64,000 nucleotides of DNA from Petrolisthes cinctipes (lineage: Eukaryota; Arthropoda; Malacostraca; Decapoda; Porcellanidae), in the NCBI GenBank assembly GCA_033782935.1, contig JAWQEG010003728.1, positions 361,501 through 425,500 on the forward strand, given 5' to 3'. The notes under the pieces are model-generated. The model did not search any database. It saw nothing but the letters and a program-made list of their open reading frames with translations, and was not told where the DNA came from. Both the position numbers and the translations under genes were made by a program. The number at the start of each line of letters is the position of its first letter. Position 1 is the first letter of the stretch. This document shows positions 22,683-34,794 of this stretch, piece after piece.

Positions 22683-22878
22683 GTACAGCCATGGCTGATA
22701 GTGGTGGACCAGGGTCCAAGGAGTGTTGGAGAGCAACTGAACAGAGTTCGAAAAAGTGAGCCTTCTAAACCTCTCTCAACGTTGAGAATGGTTTGGAAAA
22801 TTCACTTGTTCGAACTCTGTTCAGTTGTTCTCCAACACTCCTTGGACCCTGGTCCACCACTATCAGCCATGGTTGTAC
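22683..22878. repeat. 196 bp near-perfect palindrome without a spacer
   Basis: Two 98-base arms meet at CTCAACGTTGAG (22775-22786). By eye, nine positions mismatch and there are no gaps, about 91% identity; most differences are transitions. The outer arms carry CCATGGCTGATAGTGGTGGA and its complement. The transcript would fold into one long hairpin. It could be a foldback transposon. Confidence 0.9.
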
Positions 22879-23160
22879 TACCTGCTGTAGTTTGAAATGA
22901 ATAAGTCGAGTCGACTCAGTAGAGCGATACGAAGACACTTGTTTTGACAACTGCCAGCTGATCGCTGTTAATATCTGCCTTGTCACAACATTATATATTA
23001 TCTCCGCTTCTCTGTCTGCGGTCAGCATTGAATAGTTGCTCACTTGTACTCTTCTATAGAGAGACGTACAGAATGGATACTATAGTTACCAATTATGTGA
23101 TATTCCATTGTTCTGATGAATGACAGCTATAATAGTAATATCTTTTCCTCACCTACACAG

Positions 23161-23278
23161 CCCACCAACGAAATAGTAAGGCAGACCATGGAAATGGGAG
23201 GGTTTTACAGTCTCGAGAAGCCCGGAGACTTTACGTACATTGTTGACCTCCAGTTTTTGGCAGCGATGGGACACCCAG
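23161..23278 (+). CDS. DNAH5: Dynein heavy chain exon 11: AAA3
   Basis: Residues 495-534. It reads [20 protein letters not shown] then [16 protein letters not shown], with a G left over (exit phase 1). The acceptor is ctacacag and the donor gtaagc. Confidence 0.95.
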
Positions 23279-24438
23279 GTAAGCTCTCTCTGTATCCAGC
23301 CCCTGTGGGAGGCTAAAAATACACACACATCTTCCCAAGGTACAGAAAGTATTTTCTTTTATAATTTTCCTCTAGATTGTTATAGCATGCGGAGGTTTTG
23401 GTAGCTAGCCAATCCTCAGACCATCCTGGGTTATGGGAGCTGGAGCTAGCATCTTCATAATCATAATGTATTGCTCTCTTAACTACATGGCAATCTACTT
23501 CTAGGTGTGAGTATTGGGCATGAGTGGGGCTAGGGTCGGAAGGGGCGCCCAAACACTTTAAATATTGCCATTATCCTATAGGAGCCAATACCACCTCATG
23601 TGGTGTTACAAGATGAGTGAATGCGAGAGTTGCCCCTTTTACTGGACATTACGTGAATATCAGTTAATCACCTTACACTTTAGATACCGAAAAACGGGCT
23701 ATGAATACAATTTTTCAACACCAAACAATAATACCAAACCAATAAAGCGAACCAAGGAACAAAATGATACAATATCCAAAGCAGCCTTACACTTTCAGTT
23801 ATATGTAACATCAATTAGGCAGTTTCCTTACAAATACAAATGATGGTAGTTATTACAAGGGGACCATGATAATGAATCATGTTTTATAAATATTCATATT
23901 TTCAGGCATAACAATTTACTTATGATTATGGTTAGAATTATTAACGAGTAAATAGGCAAACGAAAGTGAGGTTTCTATTTATCCATCTACACTCCAATAT
24001 TATATATAATTTCTTCTAGGTATGTGAAGCAATTAATTCCAGAGCATAACCCATCATATTTAAAGTCTTTAATAGAACAAGCAGCACAACCATACACATT
24101 GAACACGACATCTGCATTTGGCGTGAAACTGAGGATAGAGAAAGTAAAAGTAGATAGAGAAAGGGTTGATATCAGTTGCTATTGACACCTGGATTTCAAT
24201 GAGGAAGAGAAAGTGGGTTTAGTAAACGAAAGGTGGTGTTGAACAGTAAAAAAAAATTATAGAAAGACCACGTATGTTTCAAAGGTTGATGAGGAATGAG
24301 TCAGTGGTCTAAGGCATCTATATGTAAGTCATATTATACTTTAATATACCTTCTGTGACTATTCTAATGTTATGATACAAATCATGTTCCAGGAGAATAT
24401 TAATAATATTTACTGTAATTATATTTATTTTACGTCAG
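23279..24438. other. Intron 11, no recognised element
   Basis: No mobile element, repeat or coding similarity that I can identify. Confidence 0.5.
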
Positions 24439-24644
24439 GAGGAGGCCGCAACGATATTCCATCACGCCTCAAGCGTCACTTCTGTATCTTTAACTCCACC
24501 ATTCCATCTGAGGGCTCAATCAACAAGATTTTTGGAGTGATTGCTCGTGGTCACTTCAGCAGCAAGAGAGGCTTCAACCAGGAGGTGCGAGGAATGATCG
24601 ACCGACTCATACCTCTTACTCGCTCTCTCTGGGCACATACCAAG
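24439..24644 (+). CDS. DNAH5: Dynein heavy chain exon 12: AAA3
   Basis: Residues 534-602. It completes Gly, then [39 protein letters not shown] and [13 protein letters not shown]. The FNST stretch is the AAA3 sensor strand. Acceptor cgtcag, donor gtcagt, exit phase 0. Confidence 0.96.
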
Positions 24645-25285
24645 GTCAGTTATGTTATTGGCATTCTGATCCTCATCATCCTGCTCTTGCTTCTTCTCTT
24701 CGAGCTCCTATTCCTGCTGTTTCCATCCTCTTTTCCCTTGGTTTCATACATTTAGTTAACTTGTGTAAATGGCGCCAATGGCGCGCCATATGCACGGCCC
24801 TAAGGAAAATTTTGTGTTGATATCTCAAAGGACCTAGGACTAGTTAGGGTCGGACGGATGGACATACAGTAGTCACTTTGTGAAGTTATATATATATTAT
24901 ATATTTTTTTATGTGCGACTGTTAATTTTCGTGTGGTGCTTCGTTATGCGCACTTACATACATACTACACAGTTCCACTTGAATGGTAGTAGTAGTAGCG
25001 GTAGTAGTACTACTACTGTAGTAGTAGTAGTAGTAGTATAGAAGAACATGGTGGGTGAGTCATTTTTTGTGCAGTATGTGCATGAAAACCTTAGGTAAAA
25101 AAAAATAGGTGTGAAATTATATCAGCGTTGAAAACTGAGTTTTGTATAAATCACCGTAGAACATCTTTTGTGTACTATAAGGTAATTATTTAATAAAGAG
25201 CAGGACATAATTATAATCTGTGTGTGTGTGTATGTGTATGTGTATGCGTACTCAATAGTGATATCCACCTTGTTGTATTCAACAG
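24645..25285. other. Intron 12 with short simple repeats
   Basis: A TAG/CTA trinucleotide patch at about 24988-25038 switches strand in the middle, giving a small hairpin (GTAGTAGTACTACTAC). A TG-rich tract lies at about 25219-25250. Nothing else. Confidence 0.7.
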
Positions 25286-25449
25286 AACCATTTGTTGCCG
25301 ACTCCAGCCAAGTTCCACTATGTGTTCAACCTGCGAGATCTCTCTCGCATCTGGCAGGGGATGCTGGGTTCGGCTTCTAATGTAGTTACCTCTGCTGACA
25401 CTCTGCTGAAACTCTGGCGCCATGAATGCTGCCGTGTGATCGCTGACAG
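25286..25449 (+). CDS. DNAH5: Dynein heavy chain exon 13: end of AAA3
   Basis: Residues 603-657. It reads [20 protein letters not shown] then WQGMLGS and [12 protein letters not shown], the strongly conserved helical region of AAA3. Entry phase 0, exit phase 2 (AG). The donor gtcggt is followed after only 14 bases by a LINE insertion. Confidence 0.96.
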
Positions 25450-25462
25450 GTCGGTATCAGTA

Positions 25463-26730
25463 CATAAGAACATAAGTACGTAAGAATTTATGAAACAGCA
25501 GAAGGCCGGTTGGTGCGGTTCTTGGCAGGTCCTGATTTAGAGCACATGTATCTGTCCAGCCTAATTTTAAAGCCATTCGATGTTTTTGCATTTACTGCCT
25601 CTCTTGGGAGCTTGAACACTCGTCCACTTCTCTATTCCCAAACTAGTGTTTTCTTATTTCGTGTCTAAAACGGTATTTCTCTAGTTTGAATCCCTTTGAG
25701 CATGTGCTGTCTTGGCTACTTACTGATAATACCTTTCGTAAAATCTCCTATATCAAACCTTTAATCCATTTAAATAATTCAATCATATCACATCTCACCC
25801 TGCGTCTTTAAAGCGAGTGCTGGTTCAGCGTTTTATTAAGTCTGTCTTCATATGTGAGATTTATAAGATTATGAATAATTTTATTCATCCTTTTTTGTAT
25901 ACTCATAAACAAATTGATCACCATCCTGTAAAAGTGGCACGAGAACTAGACTGCGTAGTCTAGGTTGTAAGCTGTTACATTTGCGGAATTTCCTACTTTT
26001 AACACTTTACATTCATCGTCGTTAAATTTCATCTGCCATTTTTCTGACCAATCGTATAAGGTATCAAGATCATGTTACAGGGCACGTGAATCCTCTTCCG
26101 AGTTAATGAACTATTTTTGTGTTATCTGCAAATTTGCTGTGGCCTCTGTTTATGCCAATATCTAAGTCCTATTTAATATAATAATGAATAATAAGAGGCC
26201 AAGGACCGATCCTTGAAGAAACCCACTGAAGACAGGAGCCCCAGTCCGACTTTACTCCGTTAATGCTAACATTGCTATCACACAGTAAGCCATTACTTAA
26301 ACCATCGTAAAACGATGCCTCCAGATCAGCCTCTTGTGCGGTACTTTGTAAAAGGCCCTGCGAAAATCTAAGTATGTTGTATCGTAGTTCTTATTGCTGT
26401 CTACTGTCTCGGAGACCTCCGAGATAATTTTTAACAGATTTGTGAGGCACGATTTACTGTTCATGAACCCATGTAATGAGTCTTTAATTATCTATGTCTT
26501 AATGCTCTCTAATCCTGTTTGCTTTTACCGATTTTAAAAGTTTCCCTACCGTTGATGTCATGATTATTGGGTAGTAATTTGACGGCAGTGATCTATCTCC
26601 CTTTTTCAATAAGGGAACTATGTTTGCAAGTTTCCACGCTTATGGTACTTCTCCAGTTTCTATGGATTTTGTAAAAATATCAACTATTTTGTCGCAAACA
26701 GTGTTAAATTCATGCACCCACCTTATGAGA
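25463..26730 (-). pseudogene. CR1-like LINE reverse transcriptase, minus strand
   Basis: Reading leftward from about 26610: VPLLKKGDRSLPSNYYPIIM, TSTVGKLLKSVKANRIREH, DFRRAFYKVPHKRL (near 26350), LQGSVLGLLLFII (near 26210), a FADNTK box where FADDTK is expected, and near 25780 DMIELFKWIKGL, a typical C-terminal motif. Stops and frameshifts are frequent. The element ends near exon 13 in ATAAG-type repeats (ACATAAGAACATAAG). Non-functional and 5' truncated. Confidence 0.85.
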
Positions 26731-26739
26731 CACACTTTC

Positions 26740-26850
26740 CTTTACCGAACCCCTCTTTCCATTTCACTCTGTAGTGAGTGGTTCGTATCAGGATCACACG
26801 TGGTTAGAGATTCAAATTTCTGGGTGGCTCAACACTGGCAATCACATTGA
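26740..26850 (+). mobile_element. tRNA-like SINE fragment (family S2), copy 1
   Basis: GTGAGTGGTTCGTATCAGGA followed by TGGTTAGAGATTCAAATTTC resembles box A and a decayed box B, and aligns with copies at 30870 and 37225. Confidence 0.5.
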
Positions 26851-28727
26851 AATAGTTCCTTTGCATAAACCGCACCATGTGTCTGATTAAAAGTAGGATG
26901 ATTTTGCACAGGATACACTGTTGCTAGCCACTGAGGCCAGAATGAATGCGGGTATTTTGCTCTCTGTCTGCCACCATCTGACTAGGGAACCACTTTAGGG
27001 CATGAGCCACAAGCTGCAACCAAAAATCTGTGTGCTTTAAAAATGTTCAGGTCTGTAAGGGAAGTTACTTCTGTGGCACGAACATCTAAATATTTCTGGA
27101 AAAGAGAGGGGTCAGAAATCTCTGAGATTATATTACCAGCTGGGTAAGATCCTCTCCTGGCGTTTTGCTCACATTGTTGACAGGCCCCTCTTCCCTCTGG
27201 TTTAGATGAGATATAGATCGTGATTAGTGGACTACTCTGTAGGAAATAAACTGACTGTTCAGGCGTGAAAAAGTAATGACGACTCGTGCGGCTGGTCACC
27301 AATCACACGATGACCAGATAAATTCTTTTTAATATCCATTAATAAACGAGTGTGAGGTCCGACTACACAAAAAATCCGCCATCTCCGCCAATCGGTTTTG
27401 AACATTTAAATTGTATTTAAAATGTATCGTCATTTTCTGGTTGGCACTGAGGTTATCTTGAACATCTGAAGCAGCCAAGGAAGTAATAGCTGGCTGGTGG
27501 AGTTAACAAGCCTTTGGCCGAGGGTATACTTCGTCCCCAGGGAATGGCCAGATGAAGGTAATCCTGTGATTCAAAGGTGTGCTCCCGCAGGTGCTTTTGT
27601 TCGCCATAGATCTCTCCAGCCCAGACACCGGCCAGCCAGACAGCCACAAAGCTACCACTCCGGTGGGCAGACCCGATGATCTGTAGGCTACAGGATACTT
27701 ATGTTATGAGCTGCTCTTTGTCTGGCACCTTACACACACCACAACCATCATAACAGAACCTTCTGGCATCTCAACCAACTGGTATACATAACAGGAAGAG
27801 AGAACGCCAGCGGTTTGTTGGGTCACAGGGAAATGCAAGACCCCCACCCACTACCATCACGACACGGTGGCAACCCATAGGGGGGGAGGTGGGGGGGGGT
27901 CAAAAATTATATATTTTATTACAGAAAGGTATATGCTTATCAAGTTTCCTGTGTTTTCGTAGCAAATAATTTTTACCGACCAACTCCCAAACCCCGCCAA
28001 TAAGATTTGTTTGCATCCGATAACGCCCGTTTGCCAAAGATCATATGAATCACTAAATAATTTTACATTAGTAAAGTCTATGTAGATAAGGTTCCTCATT
28101 GGGTTGCACCCTGAGTCCTCTTAGCCTTGTCTAAGGAGATTACGCATCCTCAAACAGTGATAAGTACTAACAATAACAAGATATATATGTTTTGTGCATA
28201 AGTCGAATCATACCCCTGTACATGCTAGTTACTACTGTAGTTATAATCAGTATCAAACTGACTCTCTAATATGGTTTGTTTTTCGAGCATAATAGTATAA
28301 GTGTGCCAATATTTAAGTGTTAATATGGTAAAAAACATATCTGTGTGCTCTTTACCACTTAGTAAAATTAATATTGATTGTGTATCTCAATATACTTGCT
28401 ATTATGGTAGTAGTTTTTGGCTTTCCGTACAATCAGTTTGTGTCCCTTTCTTCCCTTGTCGATATATTTTGCTTCTTACGGCCCTCTAGGGGTTACGGTA
28501 CTACAATAAATCATCTGTCTCCATAATTTGCGATACACCCTGTATTTTATGTAAACAGGCATGAATATGATGCAAGTGGATTATCCGTGACATTATATTT
28601 ACAAATTTGAAATTTAATTAAAAGACTTTAGGTCATTTTACAAATATTGGCCCTGACAGATATTTTTCGATAAACTTTTACAATCAACAAGAACTTGCAA
28701 TATTTTTGTCTTTGGGTGTACAACCAG
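26851..28727. other. Intron 13, last part, no recognised element
   Basis: GC-richer patches at 26930-27200 and 27470-27680 may be old repeats, and a G-rich run sits at 27881-27899. I cannot assign any of them. Confidence 0.4.
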
Positions 28728-28850
28728 ATTCACTTCAGTGAATGATGTACGATGGCTTGAAGACTCCTTGGTAAATCTGGCACAGAAGGAACTTGGCACA
28801 AACCTCACCAAGAATATCACACACGCTGATTATTTTGTCGACTTTCTCAG
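28728..28850 (+). CDS. DNAH5: Dynein heavy chain exon 14: AAA3-AAA4 link
   Basis: Residues 657-698. It completes Arg, then reads FTSVNDVRWLEDSLVNL, and ends HADYFVDFLR. This joins AAA3 to AAA4 and is variable in the family apart from the last motif. Acceptor acaaccag, donor gtcagt, exit phase 2. Confidence 0.92.
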
Positions 28851-29598
28851 GTCAGTGTAATGCATACGTCATTTTAAAATGTCCCATATGCCCATTACTT
28901 CACCATTCACTTTTAATTTAGAACACTTTTAAATGTAGCTTATTTCCAACAACTTCATAAGGGAAATATTCAATTGTGTTGTGAAAATGTAGCTATTTTT
29001 AGAGTTTGGAATTCAGATCAATTTTACTCCCAAATTGGTACAATACAGCTATAGCTGGATATCCTTGTTACATAATATAAGCTTTTCCTCTCTCTATCAC
29101 AAATAATATCAAATTGTTGTAGTTTTTTTTAAATCAAAGAGAGAAGAATAAAGTGTCCCGTGACGCATGGGTTAGCGGTCTTGAGTTTCAATCTAGAGAC
29201 TTTAAGGTTTATTTCCCAGGCGGGACCGGGAAGGATGGGCACTTTTTTCACACCCATTACCCCTGTGATTAGAATTACAAATAAGTAAGTAAAATACCCC
29301 ATAAGTGGATGTCTGATCTGAGCAACAGTAATATGTATGGGTAGTGACGGCCCCTCTCACAACGACATCGGAACTTCCCTCATTTCCTAATAGGTATTGA
29401 AAATGTTAAACACTAGTTGCAGAAGTATCCTTTTTGTTTTTTAAATATGGGGGGATTGATGTTAGGTGGGGTAGAGGCTGTAAAACTCTTTGCCGAAACC
29501 ATACTGTCACATGTACCCCACATAGAAGTGGGAAAAATAAAGAGGAAGTAAATATAGAAGACGAGGAAATTGCGTGTTATCTGTTTAATTTCCTGCAG
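28851..29598. other. Intron 14, no recognised element
   Basis: AT-rich; nothing recognised. Confidence 0.45.
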
Positions 29599-29791
29599 GG
29601 ATGCACCAGAACCCACAGGGGATGAAGGTGAGGACTTGGATATGGAGATGCCCAAAGTGTACGAGCCAATCCCTTCCTTCGGAGTACTGGAGGATCGACT
29701 GCAAATGTTTCTTTCACAGTACAACGAGATGGTACGCGGGGCAGGCATGGATCTCGTCTTCTTCAATGATGCCATGATTCATCTCATAAGG
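29599..29791 (+). CDS. DNAH5: Dynein heavy chain exon 15: AAA3-AAA4 link and AAA4 start
   Basis: Residues 698-762. An acidic loop (EGEDLDMEMP) is followed by KVYEPIPSF and YNEMVRGAGMDLVFFNDAMI, the conserved approach to the fourth nucleotide loop. Acceptor cctgcag, donor gtcagt, exit phase 0. Confidence 0.95.
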
Positions 29792-30249
29792 GTCAGTTTG
29801 TTTTAAGGAAATGTGGATTCTGAAGAAAGAAAATACCAGAAGAAAAAGTTTAATTTATGTTGGACGGTCCACCATTTTTGTGATTTAGCTAAAAGTTTTT
29901 GTTTTTACATTTTTCTAACTACTATTAAAGTCTGGTATGACCGTTATGTGCTCGAATGCTGAGGCCTACACTGTTATCCTAAGTCAGTCTGGTGGTTTAA
30001 ATATGGTTAGTCAAAACAATGGTGTCTTATGTGAGTATGAGATTAGTCAAATTTGACAAAGTTACATTAGTCAATCGGTTAGTCATTTTGAATAACTTTT
30101 ATTAGGCTTATAACAAATAATTTTATTTCAGCATTACTTGTTTTTTTAGTAATTTTCTGGCTTTTACATGATGCTTTTGTCATTGTGTGATGTGTCATAA
30201 CTCCTACTTCCTAGTTTTAATATCACAGTAACCGATGTACACTTGACAC
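29792..30249. other. Intron 15, first part, no recognised element
   Basis: AT-rich; nothing recognised. Confidence 0.4.
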
Positions 30250-30328
30250 GTTGGATTTCAGCTGCAGGATTCGAACCGTCGTCCCCGCAGCTGAACTGAC
30301 TTCATGCCGACCACTGCACCTCTTTCAT
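30250..30328 (-). mobile_element. tRNA-like SINE head, minus strand
   Basis: On the minus strand the sequence reads GGTGCAGTGGTCGGCATGAA, then GACGGTTCGAATCCTGCAGC, the spacing expected of box A and box B. No complete cloverleaf was folded. Confidence 0.4.
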
Positions 30329-30869
30329 GCCACTTAAACATAATCATTGGTTTATACATATTCACGCATTCGTATAAATAGATTGGCCTCATCTAATAAT
30401 ACCAAGTGACATACATTTTCACAGGATAAAAATCACTCGTCGCATGGTTTACTCTTATCTACCTATATTGTTGCCTCCGTATCTTTATACACACAAGCCA
30501 AATATAAAAGAAACCTTCAACTTAACCTACCTGTCATTTCACTTCAAAACCACTTTATCTTACACCAATCTTCACAGAAATAGGAGCCTACCCGATTTAT
30601 ATGCCTTTAAGTGATAAGTTACGACTACTAAACACCTGAGGAAGAGGTGCGATATACAATGCTGAATAACTATTACCTCAAAACAATGGTAATTTGCATA
30701 TTTAATTATATACATGTGTGTATATTACAATATGTATCGAATATATATTGCAAAATATGTATATAGGTATGATTTCAGGCACAAGACACAATCTTGCTCC
30801 AACCTTGGTGTTGTGTGGAAGCAGTGTTCAAGAAACTGAGATGATGTCAATCATGTCATGCACCCACAA

Positions 30870-31060
30870 TGTATCAGAGTCTCTCTCCCCAACCCAACCC
30901 CTCTTGTCATTTCACTCGGCTGTGAGTGGTTAGCTTCATGATCACACATGGTTCGGGATTCGAATTTCTGGCAGCGCTTTGGCAGCGCTAAGTGGTACTC
31001 GCGGAAGTGGAGCCAACTGTACATACCCTCATCACAGTATACGAAGATAATTATGTTATG
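30870..31060 (+). mobile_element. tRNA-like SINE (family S2), copy 2
   Basis: GTGAGTGGTTAGCTTCATGA and GGGATTCGAATTTCTGGCAG are box A- and box B-like. The body CGCGGAAGTGGAGCCAACTG is shared with the copy at 37225. It ends about 40 bases before exon 16. Confidence 0.6.
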
Positions 31061-31097
31061 AATATCGAATATAATAATAAGATTAATATACTTACAG

Positions 31098-31228
31098 ATC
31101 TCACGCATCATCCGCAACCCTGGGGGCAACGCTCTGCTGGTTGGTGTAGGAGGCTCAGGGAAACAATCTCTCACGAGGCTCGCATCCTTCATCGCAGGAT
31201 ACAAGACCTTTCAGATTACTCTAACCAG
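31098..31228 (+). CDS. DNAH5: Dynein heavy chain exon 16: AAA4 Walker A
   Basis: Residues 763-806. It reads [20 protein letters not shown], the fourth nucleotide loop with the Gln typical of AAA4, then [16 protein letters not shown]. Acceptor cttacag, donor gtcatt, exit phase 2. A (TA)n tract starts about 40 bases after the donor. Confidence 0.96.
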
Positions 31229-31264
31229 GTCATTACTTGTTTCTCATTTGAATACATCACATTT

Positions 31265-31728
<464 letters not shown>

Positions 31729-31763
31729 GCTTTGCGCAGTGGCAGTATCGTAACCAATGAGGT
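31729..31763 (+). ncRNA. U4 snRNA 5' end fragment fused to a LINE
   Basis: Thirty-five bases, including TTTGCGCAGTGGCAGTATCG and ACCAATGAGGT, match the recalled 5' end of U4 snRNA with at most one difference from the vertebrate form (GTAACC for GTAGCC). The match stops where U4 should continue with TTATCCGAGG, and LINE sequence follows. It is therefore a retrocopied fragment, not a U4 gene. Confidence 0.8.
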
Positions 31764-34200
31764 CAAGGTATTTGCTGCTGCACAGAGCAAGATCTTCTGT
31801 CGGTATTGGGAAAAGCAAAGACTTAGGTGACCCACCCCTCCCGGGAATTTTTGCGGTGTTGGTAAGGATGAAGCTTAGGGTTAAGTGGGAATATGGTAGG
31901 AGGAATGAAGGGGTGGGGAACAGGAAGGAGGTGGCTAGTGGGAAGTTAGATGAAGCAGAATATAGGGAGGAATATAAGAGGAGAGTGGGTGAGGTGCTGG
32001 GGGATGCAAGGATGGGGATAGGGGAGGGAGTGGGAGTGAATGATGTGTATGAAACATTCAAAATTTTAGTGTGTAGGACAGCAGCAGAAGTGGTGGGGTA
32101 CAAAGGACAAAAGAGGGGGAAGAAAGGGAGTGCATGGTGGTCTGAAGAAGTGAAGGATGCAGTAGAGAATAAGAAGGCTTTTAGGAGAACCCTGCTGAGA
32201 AATGTGCCAGAGGGGGTGAAAGAGAGATGGAAGAGGGAATACAATGAGTGTAAGAGGAAAGTGAAGAGGACGGTGAGTGAGAACAAAGGGAGAGTGGATG
32301 AGGAGTTTGGTAGGAAACTGAGCGAGAAGTTTAGAGAAAACAAGAAATGATCCTGGAAGGAGGTTAAAAGAAAAAGACGAGACAGAAAGTCTGGCAGCGT
32401 AAAAATGAATAGAGAGGATGGTTACTGTGAATGGAAGGGAGGAAGTGAAAGAAGTGTGGAAGAGGCATTTTGATGGTTTGATGAATGGGGGGACGGGAGG
32501 GGAGGCGGTGGTGACCTGCATGGGGATGGAGGCAGGTGGTAGACGACAGGGTGTACAGGGAGAATTAGGAAGGGAAGAGGTTAGGAAAGCAATAGGAAAG
32601 TTGAAGATGGGAAAGGCACCGGGGGTGGATGGGATAACTGCTGAAATGTTTAAGTGTAGGGGGGAGGTAGTGGTGGAGTGGATGTTGCTTATATGCACAT
32701 TGGCCTGGAGGCAGGGAGAGGTGCCAGAGGATTGGAGGAGATCCATAATTGTACCTTTCTGTAAGGGGAAGGGCAGTAAGGATGAGTGTGGTATCTATAG
32801 GGGAATAAGCCTTCTTAGTGTACCGGGGAAGGTGTATGGGAAGGTTCTTACTGAAAGACTGATAGAAGTAACTGGGAATATAGTCAGTGAGGAGCAGGGA
32901 GGGTTCAGAAAGGCCGTGTTGTGTGGACCAGATCTTTGCAATAAAATCAGCAGTGGAGAAATATATTGGGAAGGGTAGGAAGTTGTATGCTGCCTTCATG
33001 GATTTGGAGAAATCATACGATAGGGTTGATAGGAGAGCTATGACAGATGTATTAAGGATTTACGGTGTTGGTGGGGGCTTGCTGGAGGGGATTGGGGCTT
33101 TCTATAGAGAGGCAAAAGCTTGTGTGAGGGTCGAGGGTGTTTTGAGTGAGAACTTTGATATCAGTGTAGGATTGAGGCAGGGGAGTGTCATGTCACCATG
33201 GCTGTTCAATATCTTTATGGATGGATGCATGAGAGAGATGAAGGCAGAGTTGGAGGGCCTAGGTGCGAAACTGAGGTTGAATGGAGTAGATTGGTCCTTG
33301 GTTGCAAGCTTATTTGCGGATGACACTGTGTTGCTGGCTGAGAGTGAAAGGGAGTTACAGAGGGAGGTGGATGAGTTTCAGTCCGTGTGTAAGCGAAGAA
33401 AACTGAAGGTGAATGTTTTTAAGAGTAAGGTGATGGTATTTGAGAGGACCAAAACAGAAGTAATTAACTTTGCCACGCCCTATGGAGTGGCTGTACCAAC
33501 TGGGACGGAATGTGAGATAACTTTAGGGGGTGAGAGGATGGAGGAGGTGAGGGAATTCAAGTATCTGGGAACAGTTCTGTGTAAACATGAAAGTATGGAA
33601 GGAGAAATCAGGGAGAGAGCAGTGAACGGTAGACAGGTCATAGGATCACTGGGGAGGATAATGAAGGGTAGAAGTGTGAGTATGGAAGTGAAAAAGGGAC
33701 TGAGAAATAGTATAATCCTGCCAACGCTGACATATGCGTCGGAGACATGGACATGGAGTAGGGCTCATCAGTCTAGAATAGGTGCCTTGGAAATGAGTTA
33801 TCTGAGAGGAGCATGTGGACTTACCAGGTGGGATGGAGAAAGAAATGATAGTGCATGTGTATGAAAGGTGTGGTATGAGTGAGAAGGCAATTGGTATTGA
33901 ATGTGGAATGGTTGAGAGAGTGAAGCGTAATACATTGAGGTGGTTTGGACATGTAGAGAGAATGCAAGGTGTGGAATTGTAAAAAAGGTGTACGATAGTG
34001 AAGTTGTGGGACCTGGTGTGAGAGGCAGACCTCCGGTTAGATGGGCAGAACAGAGTGGAAGAGTATGTGAAAGAGAGACGTGTGAGGGCGGGAGGGGGGA
34101 GTGCTGGAACAGGGAAAACTGGAGACACTTCTGCCGTGGCCACCCCCTTGGTGGGAGTTCCTGGAGGGAACGAGGCGTCGGAGCTATAGAGAGATAGATA
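31764..34200 (+). pseudogene. RTE-like LINE, 5' truncated, recently inactivated
   Basis: Endonuclease-RT linker from about 31860 (AWWSEEVKDAVENKKAFRRT), reverse transcriptase from about 32570 (KMGKAPGVDGITAEMF, EVPEDWRRSIIVPFCKGKGS, YRGISLLSVPGKVYGKVL, AAFMDLEKSYDRVDR, GLRQGSVMSPWLFNIFMDG, SLFADDTVLLAESE) and a C-terminal part with LRWFGHVERMQG and GRPPVRW near 34040. FADD is intact. The frame changes at least four times (near 32350, 32890, 33840 and 33980). It ends in GATA-like repeats, as RTE elements often do. Confidence 0.88.
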
Positions 34201-34794
34201 GGCAAAAAGAAGCATCTGATCTTCAGAAATACAAAAAAATTCCTTCCTTGTATCTAATTGGAAAATTATACAACAATAGTCAATGACAACAGGAAAATAT
34301 GTCACTTTAGCACAAGCCTAGTCTTTATAGAACTTATTCCACTTATCCAGCAATAAAAGTTTACATTGTGGCCAGCTTTCAGAACCAAACCTTCACTATC
34401 ATTATTAATGGAAAATATTTTAGGGTTAATTTATGCCGGGTTAGGTTAGGTTGGATAAAAAAAGAATGTAGTAAATGTTGGAAATTGTTATTGCCAACAC
34501 GAGATTTAATGGAGACATGTCACAATCACAGCTCATCCTCTTCTCTGCTTATAAAATGTATCGTTTTCACCATTTTTTACATCCCAAATAACCTTGCGAG
34601 CCATATATCTACTTTGTTATATTTGGAATTAGTGATGATGCCTTATAATTGGCATAATTTCAACTACAGGTCACATACACTGGTCTAATCATCCATCGGC
34701 CACATCTATTGTATTCTGAAAATTTTCCCTTTTTGTAAACAAAATTTGTACTGTATGTTTTTTCCTTCTACATTGGGAGATGACTGAAGGCTAA
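34201..34794. other. Intron 16 after the LINE, no recognised element
   Basis: AT-rich; nothing recognised. Confidence 0.4.

Noticed and set aside
31729..31763. A complete U4 snRNA gene
   Set aside because: The match ends after 35 bases and lacks the rest of the stem-loops and Sm site.
32887..33864. A host protein gene (325 codons)
   Set aside because: The motifs are those of a LINE reverse transcriptase and the frame is broken on both sides.
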